Assembly (NCBI GenBank): GCA_947628205.1
Contig: CANQYX010000006.1
Location: 1 to 42,827 of the forward strand
Origin: an uncultured Clostridia bacterium
Lineage (GTDB): Bacteria; Bacillota; Clostridia; Christensenellales; UBA1242
DNA: 42,827 bases
Reading direction: 5' to 3'
Shown: piece by piece, positions 20,067 through 29,584 of the stretch
Numbering within the stretch: the stretch's first letter is position 1
How the letters are laid out: every line of letters begins with the position of its first letter
Notes under the pieces: generated by a model
What the model was told of the DNA's origin: nothing
What the model saw: the letters and a program-made list of their open reading frames with translations, nothing else
Database searches by the model: none
Translations under genes and position numbers: made by a program

Positions 20067-20903
20067 TTAATTGTTCTTATTTTTTTTGTTTTTAACTTTT
20101 GTAATTACAAAACCTATTAATAATAAAACTGTGCAAAGTGCAAGGGACGCTAAAATGCAAACCAAAATGCAATTACTTCTATTGGCAAGGTTGTAATAGA
20201 TTGTAATAACTTTGTTGGTTTCGCCCTCTTTCAATTTCCAAGTGTGATAATATTTCCCGTCAATTTTTTGCACATAATCCGCATCACTTTTTTGCCTGCG
20301 ATAAGTTAAGCGGTGGGTGTAAGTTAACTCGCACTTTTCATTTAATAACTCGGGGCAATTTTCGCTGAAATAATCGGAAAATTCTTGATAAAGTTGTTGA
20401 TAAAGCCAATTATAGCTTGCATACATTGTAAACCCTTTTGTTATATATTTAGTGTATAAAAAGTGTTTTTCAACAACTGGCTCGCTGCTAATTTCTTCCG
20501 TTATGCCATAACAAAATTTGTAGGCACGCAAATCTTGGTAATGCAAGCCAATTTTAAAGGTGTCGCCCTCCCACACGCCAGTATTTTTTGTTTGAGAAAG
20601 TTTATTCCAGTTCGCGTAGTTTTTTATATCCAGTGCCACTTTTTTATTAAATTGTTCTATAAGATATTTAACCACCAAATTAGCGTTGTCCGAAATATAT
20701 GCCTGCACATCATAATAATTCGTGTAGCCCGCATCGGCAAATTTTTGTTTGTCAAGTGTAATCGTAACCAATTCATCAATAGAGCCATCTTCGTTTGCAA
20801 TGGTGGTTGCATTAACATTTGAACACGCGCAAAAACCAAACGCCACAACAAAAATTAGTGCCAAACACAAAATTTTTAAACTAAATTTAATTTGCTTATT
20901 CAT
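20067..20903 (-). CDS. Predicted lipoprotein with C-terminal TM helix, function unknown
   Basis: Signal/lipobox FVVAFGFCACSN; C-terminal hydrophobic LVCILASLALCTVLLLIGFVITKVKNKKNKNN. Confidence 0.75.
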   Translation of the reverse strand: MNKQIKFSLKILCLALIFVVAFGFCACSNVNATTIANEDGSIDELVTITLDKQKFADAGYTNYYDVQAYISDNANLVVKYLIEQFNKKVALDIKNYANWNKLSQTKNTGVWEGDTFKIGLHYQDLRAYKFCYGITEEISSEPVVEKHFLYTKYITKGFTMYASYNWLYQQLYQEFSDYFSENCPELLNEKCELTYTHRLTYRRQKSDADYVQKIDGKYYHTWKLKEGETNKVITIYYNLANRSNCILVCILASLALCTVLLLIGFVITKVKNKKNKNN

Positions 20904-21018
20904 AATATTATTTTATTATTATAAAATTTAAATTAAAATAATTTTAGCAAACAAATTAATAAATTAAAAACAAATAATTAAAAATTTAAAAATTCGCTAA
21001 AATTTTATGATAATTTTA

Positions 21019-21048
21019 AAAAAACACACTTTTGGTGTGTTTTAAGAA
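21019..21048 (-). terminator. Terminator of the lipid/GT8 cluster
   Basis: AAAAACACAC-tttt-GTGTGTTTT. Confidence 0.5.
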
Positions 21049-21049
21049 T

Positions 21050-21943
21050 TTAGGAATTTAAAATTTCATCATAATCGCTAAATTTTTCGTCCCAAATTTC
21101 CTTTTTGGTTGAGTATTTAACGCGTTTTCCATATGTTTTTTCATAACACTCTTTCCACAAGCGGAAATTTTCTAGGCGCATAAATTTTTCGTTATCCTTT
21201 TGGCTCAATTCGGTGTTAGGGTAGATTGGTGGCAAAATGTGAATTGTATAATTGCCAAAATTTTGCCTATTTTGCTCGTCAACTGCCGGCACGCTTGGCT
21301 CAATTGTTATAAACATTGGCACAACTGGCACATTGTTCAAAACTGCATAGTGGAACGCGCCATTTTGAAGCGGGCGAGGTTGAGTGTATTCGCGCCACAT
21401 TGCCTGCTCGGGATAAATTAAGATTTTTTTGTTTTTCCTTAAATAGAACTCAATTGCCTCGTTAAATTTGCGCATCATTTTAAGCGTTAATTTGTGAGGT
21501 AGGGCAAGATAGCCGGTGTTGCGCGCAATAACGCCCATTGGGCCTTTCCAGTTGTTGTGCTCGCTTGCAATAAACATAATGTTTTCGCCCACCGCTTCGC
21601 GTACAGCAAAACTATCCACCTTGCTTATGTGGTTGCAGGTTATAATGGCGGCTTTAATGCCCTTTAAATTCTCTTTGCCCTCAATTTTAAGGTGAGTTAA
21701 ATTTTGGTTGATTTTTTTTGTGTAAGAATTTAAAACATTGTTATATATCTTTTGCCTTAACGCCCAAACCAAACCTTTGCGAATGTAAGGGAAAGTTTCG
21801 TCAATTGGGTCATAACTATTTGGGTCCACCGTGTCTTGGTCAACGGTAAATTTGCCGTCCTTTTCAAATTCGGGCAACATTTTTGAGTAAGTTTCAAACT
21901 CTTGAGGGTTCTCTTTTAAAATGTTAATGTCTAATTTATCCAT
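21050..21943 (-). CDS. PlsC-like 1-acyl-sn-glycerol-3-phosphate acyltransferase family
   Basis: NHISKVDSF (HX4D), ILIYPEQAMWREYTQPRPLQNGAFHYA, VPVVPMFITIEP. Confidence 0.85.
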   Translation of the reverse strand: MDKLDINILKENPQEFETYSKMLPEFEKDGKFTVDQDTVDPNSYDPIDETFPYIRKGLVWALRQKIYNNVLNSYTKKINQNLTHLKIEGKENLKGIKAAIITCNHISKVDSFAVREAVGENIMFIASEHNNWKGPMGVIARNTGYLALPHKLTLKMMRKFNEAIEFYLRKNKKILIYPEQAMWREYTQPRPLQNGAFHYAVLNNVPVVPMFITIEPSVPAVDEQNRQNFGNYTIHILPPIYPNTELSQKDNEKFMRLENFRLWKECYEKTYGKRVKYSTKKEIWDEKFSDYDEILNS

Positions 21944-21955
21944 TTTTTTCTCCTG

Positions 21956-22624
21956 TTAAATAAATTTTTGTTGTTTAATTTCAGCATCAATAGCTAGGCA
22001 ACCTAAATAAGGTAAAATTTCTTCAAAGCTTTGGTCATATAAGCCATCACAGAAATGCCCCGCGCCAGCAACGCAAACACTTTCCGCCCCCATAAGTTTT
22101 GGAAATTCCTTTAATTTTGCTTGGCTTACAATAGGGTCATTGTCTGAATAGAAACATATTCTAGATTTGGAAAGTTTTTTAAACAATTCGGGCTGTTCGG
22201 GGTAAAAAGTGCACATTGCTTTATCAAAAAAGTCATAACCAACTTGCTTAACAAAACCATCCACAAATTCGGTGTAATTATCATTATAATTTGTAAAACC
22301 CGAAACGAAAATTGCTTTGTTGATTTTTATGTTGTTTTCAATGCAATATTTCACAAAAAAGATATTTGAAATTGAGTGGCCAACGAAAATTGTGTCCTCG
22401 TTCAATTGAGCTTTAACCGTATCCAAAACGGCCGCCCAATCCTCATAATTTTGAACATTTGCTGCCTCAACAGGGTTTGGGTGAGTGGGGAAGTTTAAAT
22501 TTATTACTTCTTCGCCCGCATCTTTCAACTTTTTTTCCAACCAAGGCAACCAATGCTCGTTGTTGTGGCTATAACTGCCGTGAATAATTAAATAATTTTT
22601 CATAAGCACTTTCCTATTTTGCAT
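21956..22624 (-). CDS. RBBP9/YdeN-like alpha/beta hydrolase
   Basis: IIHGSYSHNNEHWLPWLEKKL, nucleophile elbow FVGHSISN, AGHFCDG. Confidence 0.8.
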   Translation of the reverse strand: MQNRKVLMKNYLIIHGSYSHNNEHWLPWLEKKLKDAGEEVINLNFPTHPNPVEAANVQNYEDWAAVLDTVKAQLNEDTIFVGHSISNIFFVKYCIENNIKINKAIFVSGFTNYNDNYTEFVDGFVKQVGYDFFDKAMCTFYPEQPELFKKLSKSRICFYSDNDPIVSQAKLKEFPKLMGAESVCVAGAGHFCDGLYDQSFEEILPYLGCLAIDAEIKQQKFI

Positions 22625-22668
22625 TATAGCATAAAAATTTTGTTTGTCAAGAGGTAACTAAAAATTTT

Positions 22669-23715
22669 TTAAGCAAAAACTGCATCGCCAATAAGCGAGC
22701 CGAACGGGTTAAAACCCTCTTCGCCATCGTCAAAATCTGGGTTGCATATCATTTCAATAAGTTTAAAAATGCGCTCATTTTCCTTAATTTCGTCCGCTTG
22801 TGACTTGGCTAGATTAATTAAATTAACTGTCTGCTCGGCTGCTTTGGTTTGCGTGGCTTTATCCACATTCTGTTTGATGTTTAAAATAACTTCGTAATAG
22901 CCGGATGATTTTGCATAATTCCAGAACACATCCTCAAACATTACATTATCTGCCTTCCATGGTTTCATGTCAAGGTTATAGTGAATTAAGTTTATGTCTT
23001 TTAAAGTTATGCTGTCGTTAGGAACAGGCATTTTGTTCCAAGTGCAAGAAATGTACGTTACATGGCCGCGACAAATCGCATTAAGATAATCTTGATCCTG
23101 CGCAACGGTGAAAGTGATGCAAGAAAGCATTTTAATGAAAATTTCTTCAAAATTTATCTCTCTCAACTTTCTTAAATTCATAAGCAAAATTCCGGCATTG
23201 AAATAGTGGTTGCTTTTTGCAACGCCAATGCGGTTTTCAACATATTCGCGGAACTCTTTAACCGATTGCACAACTTCATCCGTAATTGCGCCAACATAAT
23301 TTTCGCCAAGTTCGGTGTTAAATAGTTTAGAAATGTCGCCCAAAACAACAATGTCGCTATCCAAATACAGCGCCTTGCTATATTGCGGATAAAGGTTTGG
23401 AATAAACAACCTATAATATGTGCTTTTTGAATAATAGTCGCGCGTGTGAAGGCGTTCGGAAATTTTTTCAACATAATTTGAAATGTCAACAAATTCAATG
23501 TTAAAATTGCCTACGCTATATTCGCCCAAAATGCGTTGTTGATTTTCTTTATTTATAGTGTTAGAATGCAAAACTTTAATTACATATTTGTAATTTTTGC
23601 TGGCGTTCTTTTCAAGAGATTCTAGCGTTACAGCCAAAAATGGGATGTAGTTATCATCGCACGAAAAGAATATTGGAATTTCGCCTTTTATTGTGTTTTT
23701 AATTGTGTTTTTCAT
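22669..23715 (-). CDS. Glycosyltransferase family 8 protein
   Basis: IPIFFSCDDNYIPFLAVTLESL, KALYLDSDIVVLGDISKLF, YFNAGILLMNLRKLRE, DQDYLNAI, LIHYNLDMKPW. Confidence 0.88.
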   Translation of the reverse strand: MKNTIKNTIKGEIPIFFSCDDNYIPFLAVTLESLEKNASKNYKYVIKVLHSNTINKENQQRILGEYSVGNFNIEFVDISNYVEKISERLHTRDYYSKSTYYRLFIPNLYPQYSKALYLDSDIVVLGDISKLFNTELGENYVGAITDEVVQSVKEFREYVENRIGVAKSNHYFNAGILLMNLRKLREINFEEIFIKMLSCITFTVAQDQDYLNAICRGHVTYISCTWNKMPVPNDSITLKDINLIHYNLDMKPWKADNVMFEDVFWNYAKSSGYYEVILNIKQNVDKATQTKAAEQTVNLINLAKSQADEIKENERIFKLIEMICNPDFDDGEEGFNPFGSLIGDAVFA

Positions 23716-24602
23716 ACCCCTAAATTCTCCTTTTTTACCTGTTGGGTGTTTGTTTTTGCTTCAGCCCTATTTTCTAAGGTGTTTTCAAACAACTTTTTTA
23801 AATAAATGTATTCATACAAAATGTCGTCAAACTGATAATATTTAAACACTTTGTGAACACGACTTACATGCCATTGCTTTATGTTGTCCGTGTGCGGATA
23901 TGGCAGCCAAAACAACCTTTTGCTGAAATGTCTGATTACAGTGTTTTTGGTGCAGCGCTTTTGGTCGTTAAACCTTTGAGGCAACAACAAATTTTTTGTG
24001 GTTGAACGGTAAACCGCGTCCTGGTCGGCAAATAACATCTTTTTTGTTTTAATAAGTTCGCGTGCCTTGCCAAACAAATTTGTTTCCTTGCATTTTTTCA
24101 TGTTGAACAGCAACACGCCCGCATTAATGTATTTTGGATTTTTTAAAAATTTTCCATAATGGTCACGTGCAGAAGCGTATTCATAATCGCTAATATCTAG
24201 ATTGTAAAGCAAGGTTATATCTTTGTTAAACAATAGGTCAATGTCTAGATACAACAATTTGTCTGGCATATCGGGAATTAAATCTGCAAACAGCCTAAGC
24301 AGTGTGTATGGCGAGCAATATGCATTTTCGTTAGGGCAGTGAGCAAACTCCTTTTCGTAAATTGGCCCAACGTCCACGCGCACAACCTGATTTTCTGGGT
24401 TGTATTTCCTTGCAATTGCGCCTAAAAACTTTGTTTGCTGTTCGGTTATTGGCGTGTATTCTGGCTTAACGCGAGAAATGTCCATTGTAAAGATATAAAA
24501 TTTAAATGGTTCTTTGGTTTCGGTGCGTTTTAAAATGGATAACATGGTTGTTAATGCACCATCAAAAACTTTAACATTACCCGAAAATAATATGTTTATC
24601 AT
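23712..24602 (-). CDS. Glycosyltransferase family 8-like protein
   Basis: LLYLDIDLLFNKDITLLY, YINAGVLLFNMKKCKE, ADQDAVYRS; overlaps neighbours by 4 nt. Confidence 0.83.
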   Translation of the reverse strand: MINILFSGNVKVFDGALTTMLSILKRTETKEPFKFYIFTMDISRVKPEYTPITEQQTKFLGAIARKYNPENQVVRVDVGPIYEKEFAHCPNENAYCSPYTLLRLFADLIPDMPDKLLYLDIDLLFNKDITLLYNLDISDYEYASARDHYGKFLKNPKYINAGVLLFNMKKCKETNLFGKARELIKTKKMLFADQDAVYRSTTKNLLLPQRFNDQKRCTKNTVIRHFSKRLFWLPYPHTDNIKQWHVSRVHKVFKYYQFDDILYEYIYLKKLFENTLENRAEAKTNTQQVKKENLGV

Positions 24603-25423
24603 TTGTTCTCCTTAATTTTTTCGTTTAAAGTGTGTTCATCTGTTTCGGTTTTAGGCAAGTATTTTATCTTTTCAAAATTGCTTAACTTGCTTCGTTCCAC
24701 CATTGCTTTGTAAACTTGATTTCGCAAATCCTCAATTTGTTCTTTAACGGGCAAATCTTTGTTAGGGTAAAATGGCCCGTCAATGTAAGTTATAATTTGT
24801 GGAGTTTTGCTTTTGCCACGATGCACATAAGTGTTGGTAAAAGCAAAAGTTGGCACGCCAAGTTTAACTGGGTATCTAAACGAAGCGGATTTAAATGGCC
24901 TAATTTCTGTGTAATATGGCCAAATGTGCGCTTCGGGGTAGATAACCACCGCATGTTTTTGCTTAATTCTCGTTTCAATTGCGTTTATAAAGTTTTTTGT
25001 GGCACCAATTGTGTTTGGCAACGGAATCGCACCAAATTCATGAATAAGCCCGCCAATGCCTTTAATTGAAATGTTGTTCGGGTGCACAATAATGTAGGCA
25101 TATTTTGGCGAACTAACCAAACACGGCATAAGCACATCGCCAATTTGCTGGGTGTGGTTGCCATATAGGAACACGCCGGTATCCTTAAATTTTTTTAAAA
25201 GGGATTTATTTACAATTTTGTTGTGAAATTTTGCTTTCCAATAAATTTTAGCAACTGGCTTTTCTAAAAACTTATATAGCATAAAGTGGATAAGCCGATG
25301 AGTTTTTGAGTTATTTACATATTTAAAGTTTTCGTCTATGGTTTTGGGTTTTCCCTTGAATTCGGTAAATTCGTCATTCAATTTGTCTTGATAATAGAAA
25401 ACTTGTGTTTTGTCGTTTTTCAT
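24599..25423 (-). CDS. PlsC-like acyltransferase (1-acyl-glycerol-3-phosphate acyltransferase superfamily)
   Basis: YGNHTQQIGDVLMP, VVIYPEAHIWPYYTEIRPFKSASFRYPVKLGVPTFAFTN; SD ggagg upstream. Confidence 0.82.
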   Translation of the reverse strand: MKNDKTQVFYYQDKLNDEFTEFKGKPKTIDENFKYVNNSKTHRLIHFMLYKFLEKPVAKIYWKAKFHNKIVNKSLLKKFKDTGVFLYGNHTQQIGDVLMPCLVSSPKYAYIIVHPNNISIKGIGGLIHEFGAIPLPNTIGATKNFINAIETRIKQKHAVVIYPEAHIWPYYTEIRPFKSASFRYPVKLGVPTFAFTNTYVHRGKSKTPQIITYIDGPFYPNKDLPVKEQIEDLRNQVYKAMVERSKLSNFEKIKYLPKTETDEHTLNEKIKENK

Positions 25424-25833
25424 AACCTCCTCAACTCACAGTTATTATATTAATAAAACCAAAGAAAAACAAGCAAACCCGCAAGAAAAACAGTCTAAAC
25501 CTGACAGAAACGAAATTCGACAAAGTTTCTCGCCAAAATAGACACAAAAGTCAACTCTACTAAAATTAGAATTTTGCAAAAAATGCCTATTTTAAAGGGT
25601 GTTTTTGTGTGTTTCGTTGGGTTTGAACATAATGGTTAAAAATTTTTCGGTTAAAAATTTATTTAAAACAATTGGGTGTCTAAAACGCAAAAATTTGCAA
25701 AACGCCGTCTAAAAAGTGGTAATTTTTGTTAAATAATTTATAAAAACGCGCCCAAAAATGTTGCCCAAACTTGCCATATTTTTGGTTTTTAGCAATAAAA
25801 ATAAAAAATTTTGATAAATTTAGTCAAATTTGT

Positions 25834-25862
25834 TTGCAATCAATGCATAAAAAGATTATAAT
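25834..25862 (+). promoter_or_regulatory. Sigma70-type promoter
   Basis: TTGCAA (25834-25839), 17 nt, TATAAT (25857-25862), then SD aggagagg before ATG 25890. Confidence 0.65.
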
Positions 25863-25889
25863 GTTAATATCTTTTTAAAAGGAGAGGGT

Positions 25890-26123
25890 ATGAAAAGCTT
25901 CGTTAAATGGTTTGATGACGCACCTTGGTGGTTAAAAATCGTTCTTGCATTGCCAGTTTTAGACCTTGCATGGGCTATTTATCGTATCGTTAAAGGCATC
26001 GCCAATGGTAAAGTTTCATTAATCGTTGCCGGTATCCTATGGATACTTTTAGGCTGGGGCATTCTTTGGGTTATCGATTTGGTTTGTGTCCTTGTTTGGA
26101 AAGAACCTAGATTGTTCGCCTAG
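25890..26123 (+). CDS. Small two-TM membrane protein
   Basis: 77-aa ORF with good promoter, SD and terminator; WWLKIVLALPVLDLAWAIYRIV and VAGILWILLGWGILWVIDLVCVLVW. Confidence 0.75.
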   Translation: MKSFVKWFDDAPWWLKIVLALPVLDLAWAIYRIVKGIANGKVSLIVAGILWILLGWGILWVIDLVCVLVWKEPRLFA

Positions 26124-26136
26124 TTTGGCCTAGTAA

Positions 26137-26162
26137 AAAAACCGCATTAGCGGTTTTTTTGT
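26137..26162 (+). terminator. Terminator
   Basis: AAAAAACCGC-atta-GCGGTTTTTTT. Confidence 0.8.
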
Positions 26163-26203
26163 TTTTATATAGTTTTATATAGTTTTTTATATAGTTTTTT
26201 AGT
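26161..26203. repeat. Short A/T tandem repeat
   Basis: Three units of T(4-6)ATATAG plus a degenerate TTTTTTAGTCG unit. Confidence 0.5.
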
Positions 26204-26278
26204 CGTTTACATATTTGATTTGTTTATATTCGTTTTTATTACTATAATTTTTTATTAAAATTTATTTAATTATTATTT

Positions 26279-28117
26279 TTAATTTCTTTCCTTTTTCTTG
26301 CGCTTTTTTGGCTCGGTGTCGTTCGGTTTCCAGTCCGCCTCAATTAGGCGAGAAGAGTCAAAGTAACTTACGTTTGGGCAGATTGCGCGGTGGATAATTA
26401 TCCCACGCCCAGCGGACACAAAACCCACAATTTTGTCGCCATACATTGGGTGGCAGCAGTTGGCAAAGCGCATTAAAATATTGTTTAGGCCTTTTATGGC
26501 AATCAACTTTTCGCTTGGCGCGGTTAGGCGCACATTGTTTTCGCTTATTGTGGAAAGAGTTTCGGTTTTAACCTGCTTTTGATAGTTGGTTGCAAGTTTG
26601 GTGGCAACAATTTTAACTGGATAGGCATTTGTGCCAAGGCTTGCATATAGTTCGTTAATGTCGGCTAAGTTATATTGTTTTAAAACGTCCTCCAAATTTT
26701 TCTTTTCAGTTAGTTTTGCAACAGAATAACCCTTTTCCTTTATTGCGTTTTCCAGCATGGTTTTGCCAAGGCGGATGTTTTCGTCCTTCATGTTGCGCTT
26801 AAAGAAAAGGTTGATTTCCTTTTTTGCGCCGCTGGTTTTGCAAGTTTTTAGCCAGTCGCGCGACGGGCCCTTAGATTTCGGGTTGGTTACAATTTCAACC
26901 ACATCGCCATTGTTAAGTGGGGTGGTTGTTGGCACAATTTTGCCATTGACCTTAGCGCCGACGCAGCGGTTGCCCACCTCGCTGTGAATTGCGTAAGCAA
27001 AATCAATCGGAGTGGCCATGGCAGGCAGATAAATTACCTTGCCTTTCGGCGTTTGCACAAAAATTTCGTTGTTGTAAATGTCTTGATTTAGCGAATCGGC
27101 AAGTTCGTCTATGCTAACATTTTCGCTATCCATCATCAAGCGCAAATAGCCCAAACTTGCGTCTAAATTGTCGCGCTTGCGCCCCTTTTCTTTATACAGC
27201 CAGTGCGCGGCAACACCATATTCGGCGTAGCGGTGCATATCCTCGGTTCGGATTTGAATTTCAACCGGATAACCTTCAAAAATGACAGTGGAATGCAGCG
27301 ATTGATAGCCATTTGGCTTTGGTGTGGCAATGTAATCTTTAAAGCGGCTTGCCAGTGGCTCAACCACGCTGTTCAGCCTGCCCAAAAGCGCGTAACACTC
27401 GGCAACAGTGGTAACAATTGCGCGCACGGCAATAAGGTCGTAAATATTGTCAAAGGTGTGGTCTTGCAATTTTTTATAAATGCTGTAAATGTGCTTTTTC
27501 CTGCCATAAACTTTGCCTTTTATGCCCAACTCATGCATGCAGTTGTTCACGAGCGTTTTCAACCGCTCAACAATAGGCTCGCGGTGATGATAGCGCTTGT
27601 CAACTTCTGCTTGAATTTCTGCCTGCAACTTTGGCTGCTCAATTTTAAAGGCGGTTTCCTCCAACTCGGTTTTGTAAGCAGAAAGCCCCAAACGCGCGGC
27701 AAGTGGCGCGTAAAGCGAAAAAATTAAACGCGCAAAATCTAGCTTTTCTTGCTCGCTAAAAGCGTCCAAATTTCTAACATCCGCCACAACCAGCGCAATT
27801 TTCAGCATAATAGTGCGAATGTCCTTGGTTATGGCAAAAAACATTTTTCTAAGATTTTCTGCCTCGCTGGTTTGTTGCTCAAAATTTATGTTGTCCAACT
27901 TAGTTAGCGTTTCCACCATTTTAAAGGTTGACGGCGTGCAAGCGGCTTTAATTTCGTCCAAACTTACCTTATTTTCGCGCAACGAAAAATACATAAGCCC
28001 AGCCAGCAAAAAATCGTCCTTTAAGCCCATATCCTCAGCGATTGCCAAAAAATCGTCAATTTTTTTCTTGCCCTTTCCGCTAAAATCTTTTGCAATCGCA
28101 CTAATTTTATCCACCAT
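26279..28117 (-). CDS. RelA/SpoT homologue, probable monofunctional (p)ppGpp synthetase (degenerate HD, no ACT)
   Basis: Synthetase GRKKHIYSIYKKL, YDLIAVRAIV, RFKDYIATPKPNGYQSLHSTV, VEIQIRTEDMHRYAEYGVAAHW; TGS VIYLPAMATPIDFAYAIHSEVGNRCVGAKVNG; zinc-finger-type NCCHPMYGDKIVGFVSAGRGIIIHRAICPNV. Confidence 0.93.
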   Translation of the reverse strand: MVDKISAIAKDFSGKGKKKIDDFLAIAEDMGLKDDFLLAGLMYFSLRENKVSLDEIKAACTPSTFKMVETLTKLDNINFEQQTSEAENLRKMFFAITKDIRTIMLKIALVVADVRNLDAFSEQEKLDFARLIFSLYAPLAARLGLSAYKTELEETAFKIEQPKLQAEIQAEVDKRYHHREPIVERLKTLVNNCMHELGIKGKVYGRKKHIYSIYKKLQDHTFDNIYDLIAVRAIVTTVAECYALLGRLNSVVEPLASRFKDYIATPKPNGYQSLHSTVIFEGYPVEIQIRTEDMHRYAEYGVAAHWLYKEKGRKRDNLDASLGYLRLMMDSENVSIDELADSLNQDIYNNEIFVQTPKGKVIYLPAMATPIDFAYAIHSEVGNRCVGAKVNGKIVPTTTPLNNGDVVEIVTNPKSKGPSRDWLKTCKTSGAKKEINLFFKRNMKDENIRLGKTMLENAIKEKGYSVAKLTEKKNLEDVLKQYNLADINELYASLGTNAYPVKIVATKLATNYQKQVKTETLSTISENNVRLTAPSEKLIAIKGLNNILMRFANCCHPMYGDKIVGFVSAGRGIIIHRAICPNVSYFDSSRLIEADWKPNDTEPKKRKKKERN

Positions 28118-28335
28118 AAAACTCCTTAAAATTTATCAATATTAATATAATTTTTAAACTTTTAAATTATTTAAATAGGTTTATAACAAAAGTAAGAAGT
28201 AATAACTAAAAAATTAAATATATCCTTATAACTATTGTTATAAAGTTAGTTATAACTTTGTTATCAAAATTGATTAAATCTATTTTAACACAAAAAACAA
28301 AATTTGCAAATAAAAAAAGCACGCTTGCCCGTACT

Positions 28336-28701
28336 TTATAAATTATTGCCATTTTGCAACGATTTTTGAAATTTAAGCCATTGTTCGGTGTAATTTGTGC
28401 TTCTGCCCAATTCCCACTTTATACCCTCATCATAATACATATATTCTTCAAACCTTTCGGGTATAACTCTAAACGCATGCTCGAAATTTACCTGTCCGCC
28501 TTTTTCATTCTTTCGTGTAAAAACGAAAAATGGCGTTGGGTTGCATTCTTGCTCATATTGCAAAATTTCCTCAAAAGTTTTTGGCGAAAAGTTTTGGTCC
28601 TCGCTTCCAAAAGGCACAACGTGCCATGTGGCATCAAAAATTTTGCCCGTCCAATTGTAGCCAATTTGGCTAAAAAATTCTTTTAAATTTTCAATCGTCA
28701 T
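28336..28701 (-). CDS. Hypothetical protein
   Basis: ORF with SD ggagaa upstream of ATG; no family recognised. Confidence 0.65.
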   Translation of the reverse strand: MTIENLKEFFSQIGYNWTGKIFDATWHVVPFGSEDQNFSPKTFEEILQYEQECNPTPFFVFTRKNEKGGQVNFEHAFRVIPERFEEYMYYDEGIKWELGRSTNYTEQWLKFQKSLQNGNNL

Positions 28702-28825
28702 AAATTCTCCTTTTGTTAATTTATTTTAGCATGCAAAAATAAAATTGTCAAACAAAAAAAATTTTGGTAAATTAAAATAAATTTTTGCGAATAAAAAAGC
28801 ACGATTTAACGTGCAATTTTATTGA

Positions 28826-29446
28826 TTAATCAATTGTGTCTAACGTACCCAAAATTTGTTGCAATTTTTGGTTGTCTGCATCAATTTCGCTGTTCAAATC
28901 GGCGGTTGTGTTTTTCACATAATCTGGCGCGTTTATCTTTTCAATTGTTTTTAAATTTTCATTAACGCGCTTTCGTATAAGGCCAATTTCTTTTTTCTTT
29001 TCACTATTGTAATTTTCTTTTATCGTTTTCCAAAGCACGTCTCTAATTCCTTCATAGGACATAAACTTTTGAATATCGCTAGAAGGTTCTTTATAAGGTT
29101 CTTCTAAACCGCCTAACAAATTGCGCAAATCGTATTCGTGGCTTATGTTGCTGCCTTTATTAACCAACCTTCCTAAATCTAATCGGTTGCTACCATCGGC
29201 GAAATAAAAGTAAAGATGTTGCTCTGGATAATCAAGAATTATTGTCTGTTTGTTGAAATTGTTTTCAAAAAACCTATATATATTTTTGCTAAGGATATAT
29301 GTATCAACATTAAAAATTTTATCAAGTGGCAAGCTTTTCATTTCTTGCATTTTGGCACGGTCAAGGCGTTTTGTCCATAGCAATTCAAAGTATTTGTGCA
29401 TGTCGCAATAAATTTCCCACAATTTTCTAAATTCTTTAAAATTCAT
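28826..29446 (-). CDS. Hypothetical protein
   Basis: ORF; start MNFKEFRKLWE preferred because ggagg lies just upstream. Confidence 0.65.
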   Translation of the reverse strand: MNFKEFRKLWEIYCDMHKYFELLWTKRLDRAKMQEMKSLPLDKIFNVDTYILSKNIYRFFENNFNKQTIILDYPEQHLYFYFADGSNRLDLGRLVNKGSNISHEYDLRNLLGGLEEPYKEPSSDIQKFMSYEGIRDVLWKTIKENYNSEKKKEIGLIRKRVNENLKTIEKINAPDYVKNTTADLNSEIDADNQKLQQILGTLDTID

Positions 29447-29584
29447 ATTGTCCTCCATAACTATTTAAAGTATAGCATATAAAGTTTGGCTTGTCAACTT
29501 ATTTATCACGCAAAATTAAATTGTCAAAAGAATTAACCAAATTTAAATTGTTCTATTTGCTTTTAACAGCTAATAAACTATTTT

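Noticed and set aside
26161-26203. TTTTTATATAG tandem repeat as a CRISPR or functional iteron
   Set aside because: Too short and low complexity; probably slippage-derived.
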